Assembly: GCA_003225175.1 (NCBI GenBank)
Contig: QIBA01000030.1
Span: 1,762 to 65,761, forward strand
DNA from: Acidobacteriota bacterium
GTDB taxonomy: Bacteria; Acidobacteriota; Terriglobia; Terriglobales; Acidobacteriaceae
Length of the DNA: 64,000 bases
Reading direction: 5' to 3'
Part shown: in pieces, positions 8,396 to 18,228 of the stretch
Numbering within the stretch: position 1 is the stretch's first letter
Layout: every line of letters starts with the position of its first letter
Position numbers and translations under genes: made by a program
Notes under the pieces: model-generated
Told to the model about the DNA's origin: nothing
Seen by the model: only the letters and a program-made list of their open reading frames with translations
The model's database searches: none

Positions 8396-8464
8396 TGCAC
8401 ATGGGTGCTTTACATAGGAATCGCACGCAAAAAGCCAAAACGGGAAACAGGCTGGGCAACCTGA

Positions 8465-11400
8465 TTAGTTCGCGGAGCGTACGACATCGGCGGTCAGCAA
8501 TGTGAATTGGCAATCTGGAAGGTAACCTCCGCACATCAGAATGCCGCGACGAAAGAGGTTGGCGGGTGATTCGTCCGGGAATTGCGTGAGCATGTTCTTT
8601 TCGCGCAGGAGCTTGTCGAGGCCGCGCAACTGCTCCGATCCTGAGATGAATTTGATCTCTACCACTTTTCCGCTGCCTGGCTTCCCAACCTCCTTCAGCG
8701 TCGCTAAATCTACCGTGACCGACTTCCCATCCGGCGTCGGCGTCACTTTTCTGGAGACAGGCACTGAACTCTGTTCTTTGTTCGACAACATGATCATGAA
8801 CTCGGCGCTCGTGTGCTGCTTCCCGAATTGGGGAAGGTGGAGCGTTCTCATTCGGCCGAGCTCTTCTCTCGGTCTCCAGTCCGGCGGTTCTGCTATTCCC
8901 GATCTAGTAAGCCGGAAGAGCTTATCTTGAACCTCGTCTGATGGATTCGAGCTGTTTGCGGCAAGCGAATAGAAGCGGACGGCTCTCTTGAGGTCGTGCG
9001 TCTTTGCATAAACATCGCCCAGGTGTTCAGCCACAACGGAAAACTGATCGAGGTCCCAGGAGCTGCGGAGATATCGCTCAGCCTTCAAGTAATCGGCGCG
9101 CAAATAATAGATGTATCCGAGCGTATCCCAGTACGCTGCCAGCGAACTCATCAAGCGAATATGCTTGATATCGAGTTCATCTAAGTCTTTTATCTCCAGA
9201 GTCTCTTTCTCAAGCTCTCTTACGGCGTCTTCTGCCCAACGCTGACTTTCTTCCAGATGAACTTTTTTCCGAGCGAGATTATAGGCAACGTCATTTTCGT
9301 AGGCGGGCTTATCGCCGGCCAATTCGATAGACTTCGCATAGTACTTAAATGCCCTCTCGAATTCGTCTGTGCCATAGTAAGCATTCCCAAGCTGAAACTG
9401 TACTAGCTCACTGTCCGCATTCAGCTCTGCCGCCTTCTCCAAGGGTTTTATTGCCTCCTGGTAGCGCTTGAGAGTTAGCAGCGCGCGTCCGAGATTGGCC
9501 GGAGCATCGCGATCATTCGGTATTTTTTCGTTCCATTTTTTCAGGACTGTAACCGCTTCTTCGGTGTACTTCAGATCCATCAATGCAAAGGCCAAGCCAC
9601 GCCAGGCAGCCGGCTCGTCGGGAGTTTCCTTCGCTTGCCGCCGTAACCCTTCTAATCCTGCTTGTACATCTCCCAGCATCAGCCGGGCCGCGCCGATCGC
9701 GAACCAGACTCCCGGAATCTTGGGATCCGTCTTTGCAGCCGATTCGAAGTCGGCAACAGCTTCGGTAAGATGCTTTGACTGAAACTGAGTGATTCCATTT
9801 CGGAACAATTGTCCCGCTTGTGTATCGGGTGGGTGCGGAAACCCCGGCGGCCAGCCGCCTCGCGCCGCAACTGCCGAACCCCCACTCTTTCCGGGTTCCT
9901 TGCTGTTAAACGTGATCCAGGTTGCCGTGTCGTCCAGGACTTTGTGGCCGAATTCACGGAATTTGGCGTAGCCAGATGGCGGCACTTCATTGGCCAGGAT
10001 TCTCAAGCTGCGTGTCGCGTGGAGGGCACCGTTTTCAAGAGCGTACGTCGAGTGATACTCAGCGAAATCGGTCTTCACATCGGCATTGGCAGGAAGGTCG
10101 GGTTTATAACCGGGAGGTGTCTTGATATCGACCACGTAGCGAATCTCACTTGGCCCTCCCAGCGGAACAGGCTGTCCAGATTTTTGATATTCCTCATCCG
10201 GGATAGCCACCGTCATCGGTGGGAATGGCGGGATTATTCGCTTGTTGTCGGCCCACTCTGGATATTCCTTACGGTCGTACTTGTAGCTGAACTGAAAAGG
10301 CTCAGAGGTTTTCTCCGGGTTTGAGGCCACAACATCGGTGACGGTCCCGGCATATCCTTGCGACTGGACGATCCTTTGCACCAGCTCTTTCCATTGTGGC
10401 TGGGGCACGCGATGGAAGCCGCTGCGGAAGGGCACCTCGTAGTCTCCACGATATTTCTGTACGAACGATGCCTGGAGTTCTCCGGCTTCACTCAGCGAGC
10501 CGGTTGTCGTCACTTCCTGTAAGCCCGGCAACACCGGAGCTGCCGGTACCATGGTGAGCTTCGAATGCTGCGGTAGCACCACCAGCGCCTGTTTGCCGCG
10601 AACGGCCTGAAGTATGAGTCCGAAGGGCGCGACTTCGCTCGTAGTGTCGAGCCACACGATCGAGCTCTCTGGATGAACCGCCGTGATCACGTGATCAAAC
10701 TGGCCGGGTGAAGGCACATCCTGATCAATATCGGATGTGCTGGAGACCAATGCGGGCGCACTGTGTATTCCCACTGATTCAAGCAGGGCCGCCAGGAGCG
10801 TGTGCTTGTCCTTGCAGTCTCCATACGAATTATCGAGAACATCGGCCGCTGAGTGCGGTTGATATCGCCCTATGCCGAAAGCAACCCCGATGTAGCGGAA
10901 GCGAGTGGAGACAAAGTCGTAGAGAATACGAGCTTTCTCTTCTTCCGTTTTTGCATCCTTGGTGAGTTCCTCAGCCTTGGCTCGAACCGCGGAGGAGGGA
11001 GACACCTTCTCCTGTTGAAGTGAGTTGTACCAGTCTCCTACTTCCTGCCAGTTGCGAAAGCTGGAGATCTGAATGTCGCTAGGTTTGCGATGAAAGGCTC
11101 GAGCAAACTTTTCTTTCAGATCCTCCTCTGGACGTGTTAGTTGGGCGTACTTCCAAAGGTAGATTTTGCGACCGTTCTCAACACGAACCTCCGGTTTGTG
11201 GTCACCACTTTTAACATTTACGTAGAGATTGTTCGGGACTTCCAGGCGAAATTGTTCCTCCCGGACAATGGCGTTCTTTTCAAAGCTATAGTCGAGCCAA
11301 AACTCGTTCGCTGCGAGCGCTTTGAAGATGCGAGTGCTGCAACTCCATTCGAGGGTGTCGCCAATCGCGAGTCCCTTTACCGCGACATGTTTCTCCCGCA

Positions 11401-11788
11401 AGTCACTGTAGAACGGAGCCGCGCGCGTGATCTCGGATTCCAGGTCCTGCACGTCATCCAGTGAAGTATTGATAACGGTGCCGTCTGGCTTGCGCGCGCG
11501 CACATAGTTGATTGTTAGTTCCTGAAAATTCTTCTGATACGGAAATGTCAGCAGCCCATACTGCTGAACTCCGGCGCTCGACTGTAGGCGGATGCGAGAG
11601 CTGTTATCGGACTTGCCCGTGCCGTCAGCCTCATAGCTGAGAATGGTATCGAGTTGCTCAATAATGGCAGCCTCTTGAGAAAGGTCAGGCTTTGACTGCG
11701 CCTTGCTTGAATTGGCTGAACTTCCTGGAGCGGATGTCTGAGCAGACAGAATTGAGGCAGAGAAGAGGAGACAAAGAAGAGCCCGCAT
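8465..11788 (-). CDS. Secreted DUF3857 / transglutaminase-like / TPR protein
   Basis: A very large exported protein (about 1107 residues). I chose the ATG at 11788 because it gives a textbook signal peptide (MRALLCLLFSASILSAQ). Longer in-frame starts exist at 11833, where GAGGAGG directly abuts ATG, and at 11869. A DUF3857 beta domain comes first. Next is a transglutaminase-like core with its triad visible: Cys in YGDCKDKHTLL near residue 325, His in FDHVITAVHP and Asp in IVWLDTTSE. TPR repeats occupy about residues 660-930 (for example GRALLTLKRYQEAIKPLEKA and QLGNAYYGTDEFERAFKYYA). The family is common in Acidobacteriota and Bacteroidota, probably in peptide cross-linking or cleavage at the envelope, but its substrate is unknown. 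Confidence 0.85.
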   Translation of the reverse strand: MRALLCLLFSASILSAQTSAPGSSANSSKAQSKPDLSQEAAIIEQLDTILSYEADGTGKSDNSSRIRLQSSAGVQQYGLLTFPYQKNFQELTINYVRARKPDGTVINTSLDDVQDLESEITRAAPFYSDLREKHVAVKGLAIGDTLEWSCSTRIFKALAANEFWLDYSFEKNAIVREEQFRLEVPNNLYVNVKSGDHKPEVRVENGRKIYLWKYAQLTRPEEDLKEKFARAFHRKPSDIQISSFRNWQEVGDWYNSLQQEKVSPSSAVRAKAEELTKDAKTEEEKARILYDFVSTRFRYIGVAFGIGRYQPHSAADVLDNSYGDCKDKHTLLAALLESVGIHSAPALVSSTSDIDQDVPSPGQFDHVITAVHPESSIVWLDTTSEVAPFGLILQAVRGKQALVVLPQHSKLTMVPAAPVLPGLQEVTTTGSLSEAGELQASFVQKYRGDYEVPFRSGFHRVPQPQWKELVQRIVQSQGYAGTVTDVVASNPEKTSEPFQFSYKYDRKEYPEWADNKRIIPPFPPMTVAIPDEEYQKSGQPVPLGGPSEIRYVVDIKTPPGYKPDLPANADVKTDFAEYHSTYALENGALHATRSLRILANEVPPSGYAKFREFGHKVLDDTATWITFNSKEPGKSGGSAVAARGGWPPGFPHPPDTQAGQLFRNGITQFQSKHLTEAVADFESAAKTDPKIPGVWFAIGAARLMLGDVQAGLEGLRRQAKETPDEPAAWRGLAFALMDLKYTEEAVTVLKKWNEKIPNDRDAPANLGRALLTLKRYQEAIKPLEKAAELNADSELVQFQLGNAYYGTDEFERAFKYYAKSIELAGDKPAYENDVAYNLARKKVHLEESQRWAEDAVRELEKETLEIKDLDELDIKHIRLMSSLAAYWDTLGYIYYLRADYLKAERYLRSSWDLDQFSVVAEHLGDVYAKTHDLKRAVRFYSLAANSSNPSDEVQDKLFRLTRSGIAEPPDWRPREELGRMRTLHLPQFGKQHTSAEFMIMLSNKEQSSVPVSRKVTPTPDGKSVTVDLATLKEVGKPGSGKVVEIKFISGSEQLRGLDKLLREKNMLTQFPDESPANLFRRGILMCGGYLPDCQFTLLTADVVRSAN

Positions 11789-12004
11789 CAAGCAAAGAAT
11801 CAAATCACAACCGGACAGCAAAACGCAATCCATCCTCCTCGGGGGAGGCTGGTTAGGAGGACGACACATAACGAGCCAAGATATCGGGCTCAGCTGAAAT
11901 CAAGGAACAATGGAGGCAGCCTTTCCGGTCGCAGCTTCCTGATCCACGCGAGTGGATTCACCTTCTGTTCGGATTACGTCGACATTCCTGCGCATGGCCC
12001 GTGC

Positions 12005-12439
12005 TCATGCCGTGAATGGATTCGTGATCTTCAGGCCAGTAAATCGAGTAAAGTCGCGGTCGCCGGTTAGCAGTTCACTCGCTCCGTGCTCCCGGCACAG
12101 AGCAACAATATGGGCGTCGTGCATGAGGTCTCCCGCGACTCCCGATTGCTTCACAACCTCATCCAGGATCGTCGCGTGCACCGCGGTTTCGGAGAGCAAC
12201 ACCAGCGACGGCGAAGCCAATATGGCCTTCAAATCCTGCAGAGCAACTTGCGAAGGCAGGGGCGGGTGATAGACACGGGGATGCATGACGAGGCGCAGGA
12301 ACTCGTAAATACACGGCCATGGAATCGCCCAGGCTGCGGGACCCTGCGCAAGCTCGGTCAAGACCTGGTGCGCGCGTGAGTGCTGTGGGCTGCTTGTGAT
12401 CTCTGCATAGATAAGAATGTTGGTGTCGACCGCCTTCAT
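12005..12439 (-). CDS. vapC: VapC-type PIN-domain toxin
   Basis: A 144-residue PIN protein: MKAVDTNILIYAE carries the first acidic ligand, CIYEFLRLV the second, LMHDAHIVALCREHG the third and LLTGDRDFTRF the last. It should be an endoribonuclease acting on tRNA or rRNA when its antitoxin is lost. The ATG at 12439 overlaps the antitoxin stop (ATGA), which rules out the longer frame starting at 12511. C-terminal features (TGLKITNPF) are typical of VapC. Confidence 0.88.
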   Translation of the reverse strand: MKAVDTNILIYAEITSSPQHSRAHQVLTELAQGPAAWAIPWPCIYEFLRLVMHPRVYHPPLPSQVALQDLKAILASPSLVLLSETAVHATILDEVVKQSGVAGDLMHDAHIVALCREHGASELLTGDRDFTRFTGLKITNPFTA

Positions 12440-12669
12440 TCCCGGTCCATAGCGTCGAACAGGCTGTCGCGATCCAGTATGTCGATGCCAGGCTGTAATT
12501 GTGCCTTCCAACCTTGCAACTTGAGCCGATACGTCTGCCGATCGGACTGGGTCAGTGCCCGGCGCAACAGTTCATTTGCAACCGCCTGAAGGGTTCGACC
12601 TTCGCTGGCAGCCTTCTTCTTCATCTGACGGAATAAATTATCGTCGAGCACTAATGTGGTTCGCGCCAT
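12436..12669 (-). CDS. vapB: VapB-type antitoxin
   Basis: A 77-residue protein starting MARTTLVLDDNLFRQMKKKA. It has an N-terminal RHH-like strand-helix (TLQAVANELLRRAL is the second helix) and a C-terminal toxin-binding tail ending DSLFDAMDRE. It would repress its own operon and block VapC. ATG at 12669 is preferred to 12690, because the longer form would overlap the truncated hydrolase gene. The upstream sequence GCATATTTATGC around the start is AT-rich and could hold the promoter or operator. Only 11 bases separate this start from the stop of the hydrolase fragment. Confidence 0.85.
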   Translation of the reverse strand: MARTTLVLDDNLFRQMKKKAASEGRTLQAVANELLRRALTQSDRQTYRLKLQGWKAQLQPGIDILDRDSLFDAMDRE

Positions 12670-12680
12670 GCATAAATATG

Positions 12681-13517
12681 CTACATGCATTGCACATCGA
12701 TGTCAGCTTGTTCAATTACTCCCCGCGCAATCTTTTCGCTGTGGTTTTGATTCCCGATTCCGATCCTGAAAATGGGAGCCACACTCTTTTGCGGTTTCCA
12801 AAGCGGTGAATGTGTCGCGCCTACGCCACAGTCGTACCAGGAATCCACAAACAGCGCCGGCACGTCGAACTGATCGCTTGATTTGACGTAACCCAGCGTG
12901 TCCCACCACGGATCACCTTCGTGGTGGGTGACGAAATCGTCCCAATCTGTTGGCGGCATTCCCGCGCGAGTCATCATTCCCTTTAAAGGAAGACTGTACC
13001 AAAGCGCCCTCCAATCCACGGCCGGAGGCTTTACCTGCGGCCGAACCTTCGCGCCGTGGGAAACGACCCAATTAGAAGTAGCGGCCAGTTCAAAGGCGCC
13101 GCCCCGCCGCGACGCGAAGTACTGCAATGCTCCGCTCGCGGCTTGGGGATTCATGGCCAGCTGATGGCCGTTTCTGCGCTTAGCCATCTCCACTTGGTTT
13201 TCACCGGCATAGGAGCATCCGGTGGTGCCGACTTTGCCATTGGACCACGACTGTGCCGCGAGCCAATCCACTGTGTCTGATCCGTCGTTTGTATCCGCGG
13301 CCGAGATGATGTAGTCGCCTTCGGATTCAAATTTTCCTCTGACGTCTTGCACGGCGGCAACGTATCCTCGCGCCGCGAAGCGGCGGGCGCCGGCCACATA
13401 GGACTCACCGTTCTTGTTGTAGGGCGTGCGAATCAGGATGACCGGCAGCGGTTCCCTGAGATCGGCCGGGAAGTACAGATCGGTCGCTAGCTTCACGCCG
13501 TCAGGCATGGCAACCAT
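12681..13517 (-). pseudogene. CocE/NonD-type (S15) hydrolase, truncated at the 3' end
   Basis: An alpha/beta hydrolase start (VAMPDGVKLATDLYFP, then VILIRTPYNK and AVQDVRGKFESEG), with the nucleophile motif GCSYAGEN and the acid-containing region FVDSWYDCGVGATHS. After that the sequence stops resembling the family. A full CocE-like enzyme has about 550-650 residues, with a lid region, a catalytic His and a C-terminal jelly-roll. This product is 278 residues and lacks the His region. The frame also stays open upstream for 27 codons (TFTVTFGFEVPIAYEIRLQ...) without a good start, so the 5' end may be altered too. It terminates immediately before vapB. Most likely a deletion remnant; a short functional protein is not excluded. 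Confidence 0.65.
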
Positions 13518-13714
13518 GATGCTCTTCTGTAATCGAATCTCGTAGGCAATAGGGACTTCGAAACCGAAGGTGACCGTGAATGTCTATCGGCCGAGTGCAG
13601 AAAGCCGACTGGCGATCGCCGCTTCCTTCAGCAACTCACCTTGGTAATCAACAATCCGCGTGACTATCCGTTGTACAATCCGCCCATTCAGGGCAATCTG
13701 CCCGAATCGGCCAC

Positions 13715-15475
13715 GTGTCCTCCCGCGAACAATTCGTCAATCGACATCCGTGGCTCACTGCCCTGGTTGCCCTTGCTGCCGTACAGATTGCCACCTCCGG
13801 CATTCTGAAAGGACAAACGCTCGCCGCTTTCGCGGACATACTGCAATTCGCGATCATGATCGCGATGATAGTAGGCACAGCCATCAACATCCGTCGGAGC
13901 AAGGGCTCGGCTCGCGGGTTCTGGCTCCTATTGACTGTAAGTGCAGTGATGTGGGCCGGCGACTACGCTAGCTGGGTCTACTACGAAGTGATTCGCGGCG
14001 TTCAGATGCCCGTGCCGCAACCCGGCGACACGCTGCTGATCCTGCACGTTGTGCCGATCATGATGGCACTTGCCATGCTCCCGCATCGCGTGCTGAAGAG
14101 TGGATCTCCGCTGGCGAGCAATCTTGAGTTCCCGTTGATTGCCTGCTGGTGGGTATATCTGTACTTCCAGTTTGTCTTTGCCTGGCAATACATGTCGTAC
14201 GATGCCATGGCTTTTCATCGAAACTTCAACTTGCTGTACCACGCGGAACTTGCGACTACGATCGTCGCTCTGTTTTATCTTGCCCAGCAAAGCCACGACG
14301 GATGGCACGAGATCTACAATCATTATCTAATCGCGTTTCTGATCTACGCCCCGACCTCCGCGATCATCAACATTCTCATCCAGCAGAAGCTGTATACCAG
14401 TGGCGGACTCTGGGACCTTCCGCTCACGATTTCCATTTCCTATCTCGCGTGGATCGGATTTCGTGCGCGCCGGCTTCAACTTGAGCCTGAGCGAAGCAAC
14501 AGCGATATTCAGCCAAGCCTGGCAATTCCAGAATGGGCAGCGACGATCGCTGCCACCAGCATTCCCGCGATCGCTCTCTTTTCGTATGAGCGTTTACATA
14601 GTCCGCCACCTGTTCGCCATTTCCGGGTCGCAATCAGCTTTCTTGCAATGCTCTTGATCGGTATCCTGATTTTCACGAGGCAGCAGCTACTGAATCGCCG
14701 ATTGTCTGTGTTACTCACCAATGCGCAACACGCCTATGACAATCTGGAACGACTGCAAAGCCAGGTGATGCAGACAGAAAAGCTAGCTTCCATTGGACGC
14801 CTGGTTTCCGGAGCAGCGCACGAGCTGAACAACCCGCTCACCGCAATACTTGGATACTCAGAGCTAATCGCCACCGACCAGGAAGTCCCGGCGGCCCCGC
14901 GGGGATTCGCTGAGAAAATCGCACAGCAGGCGCGAAGAACCAAGAATCTTGTCTCTAACCTGCTCTCGTTTGCACGTCAGACGCCACCGCAAAAGCGCCT
15001 TACAGATCTCAACTCACTGGTCAATAACGCCTGCCAGCTAAGGCTCGCGAGCATGCCAACCAAGCTCTCGCTGCTGCGCGACCTTCAGCAGGACCTTCCG
15101 CTAGTCCTTGGTGACGACAATCACCTTCTACAAGTGTTCCTGCACATCCTCAACAACGCCATTGATGCTATCGCAGAGCTGGGTGGTGGTGGAGAAATCA
15201 TCGTGCGCACGCAGGCCCGAGGCGAGCATGTGGTTCTGGAGGTATGTGACAGCGGACCAGGGATCGCGGAGCCCGCGCGAGTTTTTGATCCGTTTTACAC
15301 GACGAAGCCGCTGGGGCAGGGCTCTGGCCTAGGTCTGAGCGCTTGCTACGGCATCATCCAGGAGCACGAAGGGACCATCGAGTGCTTTAACCTGCAACCT
15401 CGCGGAGCGATGTTCCGGATTAGTTTTAAGGCGGTCGCCAAGCCAGCTCCTTCGGAGCCTGTCGCCGCGTCCTAA
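13715..15475 (+). CDS. Polytopic membrane sensor histidine kinase
   Basis: GTG start at 13715. The first about 330 residues form about ten hydrophobic segments (for example WLTALVALAAVQIATSGIL, GFWLLLTVSAVMWAGDY and FLAMLLIGILIF), an integral membrane sensor without a large periplasmic loop. A short coiled linker leads to the dimerisation domain with phospho-acceptor H369 in GAAHELNNPLTAILGY. The ATPase domain follows: N-box LNNAIDAIAE, G1 DSGPGIAEP and G2 GQGSGLGLSACYGI. No receiver domain and no adjacent response regulator, so it is an orphan kinase. The signal is unknown. Confidence 0.9.
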   Translation: MSSREQFVNRHPWLTALVALAAVQIATSGILKGQTLAAFADILQFAIMIAMIVGTAINIRRSKGSARGFWLLLTVSAVMWAGDYASWVYYEVIRGVQMPVPQPGDTLLILHVVPIMMALAMLPHRVLKSGSPLASNLEFPLIACWWVYLYFQFVFAWQYMSYDAMAFHRNFNLLYHAELATTIVALFYLAQQSHDGWHEIYNHYLIAFLIYAPTSAIINILIQQKLYTSGGLWDLPLTISISYLAWIGFRARRLQLEPERSNSDIQPSLAIPEWAATIAATSIPAIALFSYERLHSPPPVRHFRVAISFLAMLLIGILIFTRQQLLNRRLSVLLTNAQHAYDNLERLQSQVMQTEKLASIGRLVSGAAHELNNPLTAILGYSELIATDQEVPAAPRGFAEKIAQQARRTKNLVSNLLSFARQTPPQKRLTDLNSLVNNACQLRLASMPTKLSLLRDLQQDLPLVLGDDNHLLQVFLHILNNAIDAIAELGGGGEIIVRTQARGEHVVLEVCDSGPGIAEPARVFDPFYTTKPLGQGSGLGLSACYGIIQEHEGTIECFNLQPRGAMFRISFKAVAKPAPSEPVAAS

Positions 15476-15706
15476 AAACAGTAGGCATTCCCCCAAAGCA
15501 CAGCCGACGTGATAGCACTGAAAATAACACTGAATTCTCGAAGAATAACCCACTGTTATTGAATTCCTCCTAAATTCTCGAAAAGCAACTTTTTCGGAAC
15601 AGCTAATGAGAGTGAATCACCAGTGAACTCTTTCTGTGACGACAGTTCACTATAGGCATTCACTTTTTTCCACGGCCGGAAGCGTAGGCGCAACCATTGC
15701 GACCCC
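15476..15706. promoter_or_regulatory. Region upstream of mutS2 with repeated short sites
   Basis: The 10-base direct repeat AATTCTCGAA occurs at 15533-15542 and 15573-15582, exactly 40 bases apart. The inverted pair AGTGAAC (15622-15628) / GTTCACT (15645-15651) lies nearer the gene, and AATAACA / TGTTATT forms another pair around 15523-15560. The region is AT-rich relative to its surroundings. This looks like a promoter/operator region, but no factor can be assigned. Confidence 0.35.
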
Positions 15707-18202
15707 ATGCTCTGCCACGCTGGTAGCATGAATTCCATGCCTCACTGGAGCGAGCGACTCCTGGAGTTCGACCGCCTGCGCGAAATTCTGCTGGCCTACT
15801 GCGGCTCCGATCCTGGACGGCTGAGAGTTGCCAGCTTGCATCCGGTTACGGATGTCGCGTGGATCCGCCAGCAGCACGAACTCACGGAGGAAGTCCAGCA
15901 ATTCCTTGATGCTGGCGGAGGCTTTGATTTCCAGGGGCTGACGGATAATCGCAAACTGCTGAAGAAATCCGCCATCAGCGGTGCGGCGCTCGAAATTTCG
16001 GAGCTACAGGACGTGCTGCGGCTAGCGGATCGTGCCGATGAATGGCGTGCAATCGCCTTCACTCCGCCGGCCTCGCTGGAGCAAGGCTGGCCGGCAATTC
16101 GCCAAGTGTCTGAACGGCTTGCCGACTTTACGCTCCTGCTCCGATTCTTCCGCGGCAAAATCCTTCCCGATGGCACACTCGATGACCGCGCCTCGCCCGA
16201 ACTCGTACGGCTGCGACGCGAAGTCGAGAAGCAAAAGCGCGAGATCCAGACATCGCTGCACAGCTACTTACGGCACCTTGCCGAGGGCGGGGCGGTACAG
16301 GACGAGCTGGTCACAATACGCGGTGAGCGCTTCGTAATCCCTGTGAAGGCGGATCAGAAGCGCCGCGTGAATGGAGTCGTTCACGGCGCCAGTTCCAGTG
16401 GACAAACAGTGTTTGTCGAGCCGCTTGAAACCATAGAACAGAACAACGAACTCATGCGCCTCCTCGAGGAAGAGAATGCGGAGGTCCATCGCATTCTGCT
16501 TGAGATGACCGCACGCGTCGCCGAACACGCCGAGGCACTGGAGACAGCCCTCGATGTTCTTGCGGAAATTGAGCTGCAGTTTGCCAAAGCGCGCCTTGCT
16601 CGCGATTATCAGTGTGTGCGGCCAATGATAGTCAATGTGGATGCGGGCGCCTCGCCCGAGGGCGGCCGCATCCACGTTCGTCTACTTAAGGCGCGCCATC
16701 CCGTATTGGAACGCAACCTCAAACTGCGCGGTGCACGCGTGGTTCCGATGTCGCTTCACCTGGAGGGCAACGATCGCCAGCTCATCATCAGCGGACCGAA
16801 CACAGGTGGTAAGACGGTCGCGCTAAAGACAGTGGGACTGATTGTTCTGATGGTTCAGTCAGGAATTCCCATACCGGCAGATTCGGCCGAACTTCCCGTC
16901 TTCGATGCTGTCTTCGCCGACATCGGGGACTACCAATCCATCGAGCAGAACCTATCGACATTCTCTGCGCACGTGAGCAACATCGACATCATCTCGAAAA
17001 CTGCAACGGCGCAAAGCCTGGTGTTGCTCGACGAGCTTGGTTCGGCAACGGATCCCGAAGAAGGCGCGGCTCTCGCCGTTGCGATCGCAAGGCATTTCCT
17101 CGATCTTGGTGCCACCAGCATCATCTCGACACATCACACCGCGCTGAAGGTTTACGCGACCAATACGCCAGGCGTGGTCAACGCTGCCGTTGGGTTTGAC
17201 GAGAAGACGCTACAGCCTACTTACGAACTGAAAGTCGGGGTTCCGGGTGCCTCGGCAGGTATCAACATCGCCCAGCGCCTGGGATTGAACTCACAAATCA
17301 TCGCCGCAGCGCGCCAACGTCTAGCGGGACAAACCCAGGACATCGCTCTCTTTCTTGATCAGCTCCACCAGCAGCTCGATGCTATTGAGCGCGAGCGCGC
17401 CGAGCTGCGGAGGCGCGAGCAGGAAGTCGCGCGGGAACGAAGTCGCCTGGAATTGGAAGGACTAAAGGAGCAGCGCCATCACGTGCGCGAGCTCGAGAAA
17501 AAACTTGAAAACCTGCTGCGCGACTTTGAATACCAGGCTCGCGAAGCAGTGAATGCAGTGCAAGAAAGATCAGCCGCGCAGAAGCTGTCGAAAGATGCCG
17601 AGCGCCGCATCACGCGACTACGCCGCGAGTTCAAAGAGCAGTTCGATTCGACGGTTGTTGCACACCGAACGGGTGCAGATCGAGGCGATCCCCATGCTCG
17701 TCCGGGAGAAGTGAAGCACGTTGCGGAAGGCGACACCGTACGCCTGAAATCGCTCGGCCGCGATGCAGTTGTAAAGCGCAAGATCGACCAAAACACCTTC
17801 GAAGTAGAAGCCGGCATCATGAAGATGCGCGTGCCGCGCTCTGACATCGCAAATGTCGTCAAATCTGCCGCGCTCGAGCGAGCCGAGACTCCCGTCGCTG
17901 CCGCGCGAGCTCGCGGGATTTCCATCTCACTGAAAAATGAGAACGACGATCTGACCGTGCCCAGCGAGATCAACGTCATCGGACAAACGGTTGACGATGC
18001 CACGCGCGAAGTAGAGAAATTCGTCGATCGCGCCTTTCTGGCCGGCGTGCCTCGGGTGCGCGTAGTCCACGGTAGTGGGATGGGAATCCTACGTAAGGCG
18101 CTGCGGCACTTTCTAAAATCCCACCCTCACGTCGCAATGGTCACAGAGCCCCCGCAGAGGGAAGGTGGAGCGGGAGCAACCGTGGTGGAACTGAGGCTCT
18201 AG
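15707..18202 (+). CDS. mutS2: MutS2 family protein (Smr-containing ATPase)
   Basis: An 831-residue MutS2: the MutS core ATPase has Walker A GPNTGGKT and Walker B LVLLDELGSATDPEEGAA, with the STHHT switch. A long charged coiled coil follows (about residues 540-660) and a C-terminal Smr endonuclease domain (GQTVDDATREVEKFVDRA, then VHGSGMGILRKALRHFL). MutS2 acts on branched DNA and on collided ribosomes rather than in mismatch repair. The exact start is uncertain: ATGs at 15707, 15728 and 15737 all lack a good ribosome binding site. selB follows 26 bases downstream, probably in the same transcript. Confidence 0.93.
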   Translation: MLCHAGSMNSMPHWSERLLEFDRLREILLAYCGSDPGRLRVASLHPVTDVAWIRQQHELTEEVQQFLDAGGGFDFQGLTDNRKLLKKSAISGAALEISELQDVLRLADRADEWRAIAFTPPASLEQGWPAIRQVSERLADFTLLLRFFRGKILPDGTLDDRASPELVRLRREVEKQKREIQTSLHSYLRHLAEGGAVQDELVTIRGERFVIPVKADQKRRVNGVVHGASSSGQTVFVEPLETIEQNNELMRLLEEENAEVHRILLEMTARVAEHAEALETALDVLAEIELQFAKARLARDYQCVRPMIVNVDAGASPEGGRIHVRLLKARHPVLERNLKLRGARVVPMSLHLEGNDRQLIISGPNTGGKTVALKTVGLIVLMVQSGIPIPADSAELPVFDAVFADIGDYQSIEQNLSTFSAHVSNIDIISKTATAQSLVLLDELGSATDPEEGAALAVAIARHFLDLGATSIISTHHTALKVYATNTPGVVNAAVGFDEKTLQPTYELKVGVPGASAGINIAQRLGLNSQIIAAARQRLAGQTQDIALFLDQLHQQLDAIERERAELRRREQEVARERSRLELEGLKEQRHHVRELEKKLENLLRDFEYQAREAVNAVQERSAAQKLSKDAERRITRLRREFKEQFDSTVVAHRTGADRGDPHARPGEVKHVAEGDTVRLKSLGRDAVVKRKIDQNTFEVEAGIMKMRVPRSDIANVVKSAALERAETPVAAARARGISISLKNENDDLTVPSEINVIGQTVDDATREVEKFVDRAFLAGVPRVRVVHGSGMGILRKALRHFLKSHPHVAMVTEPPQREGGAGATVVELRL

Positions 18203-18228
18203 AAGCGCACGAGCATACACTTACCTCA

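Noticed and set aside
12712-12909. Alternative frame continuing the CocE-like hydrolase
   Set aside because: Tested as a frameshift repair for the missing C-terminus. The translated sequence shows no hydrolase features, so truncation is favoured over a frameshift.
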